A DNA stretch of 64,000 nt from assembly GCF_002115745.1 (NCBI RefSeq), contig NZ_JFKB01000002.1, forward strand, positions 248,001 through 312,000, given 5' to 3'. The stretch's first letter is position 1. Each line of letters begins with the position of its first letter. This document shows, piece after piece, positions 61,889 through 64,000 of the stretch. The notes under the pieces were generated by a model. That model was not told the origin of the DNA, ran no database searches, and was given only the letters and a program-made list of their open reading frames with translations. The position numbers were made by a program, and so were the translations under genes. The stretch comes from Thalassospira alkalitolerans. GTDB lineage: Bacteria; Pseudomonadota; Alphaproteobacteria; Rhodospirillales; Thalassospiraceae.

Positions 61889-63280
61889 CTATTCAAGTAA
61901 AGTGTTTGGCATCCAAAGAGCCAGTTCCGGGAAATACATCACCAGCAACAGCCCAATCACCTGCAGGATCACGAAGGGGATAATGCCTTTGTAAATCTGC
62001 TGGATGGAGATCGATTTTGGCGCAACACCTTTGAGATAGAATAGCGCAAAGCCAAAGGGTGGTGTCAGGAAGCTGGTTTGCAGATTGACCGCAACCATCA
62101 CCGCGAACCACGTCAGGATTTGGGATTCTGTTGCCCCGATACCGGCAACCATCAGATGATCACCAAAATCAAGCTGGGCAATGACCGGCGCAAAGATCGG
62201 CAGGACGATCAGGGTGATTTCCACCCAGTCAAAGAAGAAGCCGAGGATGAACACGATCAGCATCAGCAGGAACAGAATACCCCATGCGCCAAGACCGGCA
62301 CTGTTGACCAGATCAATGACCAGATCATCGCCGCCCAGTGAACGGAAGACATAGGAGAATACAGTTGCCCCGGCAAACAGGAAGAACAGCATCGCACCGG
62401 TAAGGGCGGACCGTTCACAGACGTCTTTAAGCACATCCCATTTCAGACGGCCTTTGACGATTGCCAGGAAGGTTGCGCCAACCGCACCAACGCCTGCGGC
62501 CTCGGTCGGGGTGGCAAAACCGGCAAAAATAGATCCCAGAACCAGAACGATCAGGAAAACCGGCGGGATGAAGCTGCGCACCATCATACGCACCAAATCC
62601 ATGCCGTGGACGGCTTCGTCGTCGGGCAGGGGGGGGGCCAGATGCGGCTGCATCTGGCAGCGGACGAAGATATAGATGGTGTAAAGCGATGCCAGCAACA
62701 GGCCCGGAATGATCGAGGCCAGGAACAGATTGCCGACCGATATTGACAGGAGGTCGGACATCAGAACCAGCATGATGCTTGGCGGGATCAGAATGCCCAA
62801 TGTCCCCGATGCGGCAATCGTTCCGGTCGCAAGCGACGGATCGTAATTGCGGCGCAGCATGACAGGCAGGGCCAGAAGGGTCATCATGACAACCGATGCA
62901 CCGATAATACCGGTGGTCGCGGCCATGATCGTTCCCATCAGGGTAACGGAAAGTGCCAGACCGCCCGGAACCTTGCGCATCAGCATGTTCAGGCATTCAA
63001 GAAGGTCTTCGGCGACCCCGCTTTTTTCAAGCATCGTTCCCATGTAAATGAACATCGGCACGGCAACCATCACCATATTTTCGGCAATGCCGCCCCAGAT
63101 GCGGGACACGATGTTGAAGAATTCAATGAATGAGAAGACGTCAAAGGCCATGCCGAGAAGGCCGAACGCAATCCCGATGCCTGAAATGACAAATGCAACC
63201 GGAAGACCCGAGAACACCAGAATGCCCAGTGAGGCAAACATGATCAGCGGAAACCAGTCTTCGATATAGAAGTTTTCCAT
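61889..63280 (-). CDS. TRAP transporter large permease (DctM family), third TRAP locus
   Basis: 463 residues and about 12 membrane helices. DctM signatures: FASLGILVFSGLPVAFVISGIGIAFGLLGM, MLEKSGVAEDLLECLNMLM, GIIGASVVMMTLLALPVMLRRNYDPSLATGTIAASGTLGILIPPSIMLVLM, GSIFAGFATPTEAAGVGAVGATF and TSFLTPPFGFALFYLKGVAP. It is the transport channel with the DctQ subunit encoded 23 bases upstream on the same strand. The larger size and ELALWM ending differ from the DctM at 8.4 kb. It ends before a strong terminator. Confidence 0.93.
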   Translation of the reverse strand: MENFYIEDWFPLIMFASLGILVFSGLPVAFVISGIGIAFGLLGMAFDVFSFIEFFNIVSRIWGGIAENMVMVAVPMFIYMGTMLEKSGVAEDLLECLNMLMRKVPGGLALSVTLMGTIMAATTGIIGASVVMMTLLALPVMLRRNYDPSLATGTIAASGTLGILIPPSIMLVLMSDLLSISVGNLFLASIIPGLLLASLYTIYIFVRCQMQPHLAPPLPDDEAVHGMDLVRMMVRSFIPPVFLIVLVLGSIFAGFATPTEAAGVGAVGATFLAIVKGRLKWDVLKDVCERSALTGAMLFFLFAGATVFSYVFRSLGGDDLVIDLVNSAGLGAWGILFLLMLIVFILGFFFDWVEITLIVLPIFAPVIAQLDFGDHLMVAGIGATESQILTWFAVMVAVNLQTSFLTPPFGFALFYLKGVAPKSISIQQIYKGIIPFVILQVIGLLLVMYFPELALWMPNTLLE

Positions 63281-63303
63281 TTGGAATTATCCCCGTTCCG
63301 CGA

Positions 63304-63894
63304 TCAGTCTTTGAGCCTGGCGGCTTCGTTGCCAAGGTCTGCGTGATGTGTGGCGCCAACATAGTGACCGGCGTGATTACGCAGGTTGGTCGGGCCGAAC
63401 ACAAAGACATAGCATTTAAGAAAGACCGAAAGACCGGCCATGGCGAGAAGGCCGAAGCCGATGGGAATGGTCGATTTGATGATCCAGCGATGGGTCAGAC
63501 CAGTGGTTGCAGCCGAAACTTCGTTGTTTTCGAAGGACCGAAGCACAAAGTCATAACCAAAATAAAGTACCAGCCCGCAAAATGGTAAAATACACAGAAT
63601 TGCACCGATCATTTCGATTATGGCACGTGTGCGCGGGCGAAGGTTGTCACGGATTAGTTCGATACGGACATGTGAGTCACGAATATAGCCAAAACCGAAA
63701 CACAGCATGAACAGGCCGGTATGGAGATGCCATTCCAGTTCCTGCAGCTTGATTGATCCCTGACCGCCAAATTTACGCTGTATCACATCGTATACGATGG
63801 TCAGCATCAGCGGGATTGCGAGCAGGGCAGCCCATTTCCCGACACGGGAAACGATGGCATCAATGCCGTCACTCAGTTTTAGTAGCGCTTCCAT
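63304..63894 (-). CDS. TRAP transporter small permease (DctQ family), third TRAP locus
   Basis: 196 residues with four membrane helices (about 18-38, 55-75, 95-117 and 140-162). Conserved DctQ residues are LQELEWHLHTGLFMLCFGFGYIRDSHVRIELIRDNLRPR. It pairs with the large permease downstream. ATG 63894 follows GGGAGG. The gene for its periplasmic binding protein is expected upstream on the minus strand, beyond the window end. Confidence 0.9.
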   Translation of the reverse strand: MEALLKLSDGIDAIVSRVGKWAALLAIPLMLTIVYDVIQRKFGGQGSIKLQELEWHLHTGLFMLCFGFGYIRDSHVRIELIRDNLRPRTRAIIEMIGAILCILPFCGLVLYFGYDFVLRSFENNEVSAATTGLTHRWIIKSTIPIGFGLLAMAGLSVFLKCYVFVFGPTNLRNHAGHYVGATHHADLGNEAARLKD

Positions 63895-64000
63895 TAAAGA
63901 GCCTCCCGGGGTCTTTTCTTTTCGCGGTCAAGGCCGGGGCCATTTGGCACCCGGCCTTGCCGAGACTTTTCTTGTGGTCTGATGCAAGTCGCCTCAGACC
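63895..64000. other. Window end, upstream of the TRAP small permease
   Basis: Only 106 bases remain. A ten-pair hairpin (CAAGGCCGGG and CCCGGCCTTG) lies at 63929-63959 without a T run on the minus strand, like the intercistronic hairpin between the binding protein and permease at 7.7 kb. I cannot identify the end of a binding-protein gene in this short stretch. Confidence 0.5.

Overview
The window looks like a chromosomal segment of a marine or soil alphaproteobacterium of the Rhodospirillales, most likely Thalassospira or a close relative. That placement is inference from gene content (three TRAP transport loci, choline-sulfate use, FecIRA iron signalling, DUF2336 and DUF2189 proteins, HBM chemoreceptors), moderately high G+C and the mix of ATG, GTG and TTG starts. 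I saw no rRNA, tRNA, CRISPR array, insertion sequence or clearly broken gene. The one visibly AT-richer patch is about 13.5-14.1 kb.

Layout. 0-1.25 kb (minus): the N-terminus of an ABC-F ATPase and a TerB/J-domain protein. 1.5-5.7 kb: two tandem paralogous chemoreceptors. 5.8-13.5 kb: a MarR-like regulator with a striking twin-palindrome operator, then a DctP-type TRAP transporter followed by a fused HyuA-HyuB hydantoinase/5-oxoprolinase-type enzyme, ending in a three-hairpin 3' region that may be a structured RNA. 13.5-14.8 kb: a small zinc-ribbon protein and a translationally coupled DUF2442/winged-helix pair. 14.8-19.5 kb: a membrane-anchored glutamate-synthase-like FMN protein, a GNAT acetyltransferase, a GAF-GGDEF cyclase and a TIGR00266 protein. 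19.5-23.1 kb: a choline-sulfate module (LysR regulator, sulfatase BetC, binding protein ChoX). 23.3-29 kb: a D-lactate/glycolate-type FAD dehydrogenase, a LysR-LpxR pair divergent from a DMT transporter, and a DUF2189 membrane protein. 29.2-34.6 kb: a large AsmA protein and a Pit phosphate transporter.

34.8-44.0 kb is a queuosine neighbourhood: YhhQ-type precursor transporter, queA, tgt, queF, then a FecI-FecR-TonB receptor iron-signalling block under a near-perfect Fur box, then queG. 44-49 kb holds a GpdQ/CpdA-like phosphodiesterase, an RHH protein coupled to a sugar epimerase and an asparagine synthetase, and a PAS-receiver-HPt phosphorelay protein. 49.7-57.4 kb is a coherent catabolic locus: RpiR regulator with GAAACA/TGTTTC operators, class III aminotransferase, beta-keto acid cleavage enzyme (DUF849), TAXI-TRAP binding protein, fused TRAP permease and a UspA protein. 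The inferred route is uptake of a beta-amino acid, transamination to a beta-keto acid, then acetyl-CoA-dependent cleavage.

57.4-61.8 kb is the best candidate for something undescribed. A secreted protein built from about ten Asn-Pro-Cys-Ala-Ala repeats is divergent from a secreted SUMF1/FGE-fold protein whose only two cysteines form a CGVC motif. A His-rich uncharacterised protein, a c-type cytochrome with two extra cysteines and a DUF2336 protein follow. The window closes with a third TRAP locus on the minus strand whose binding protein was not found inside the window.
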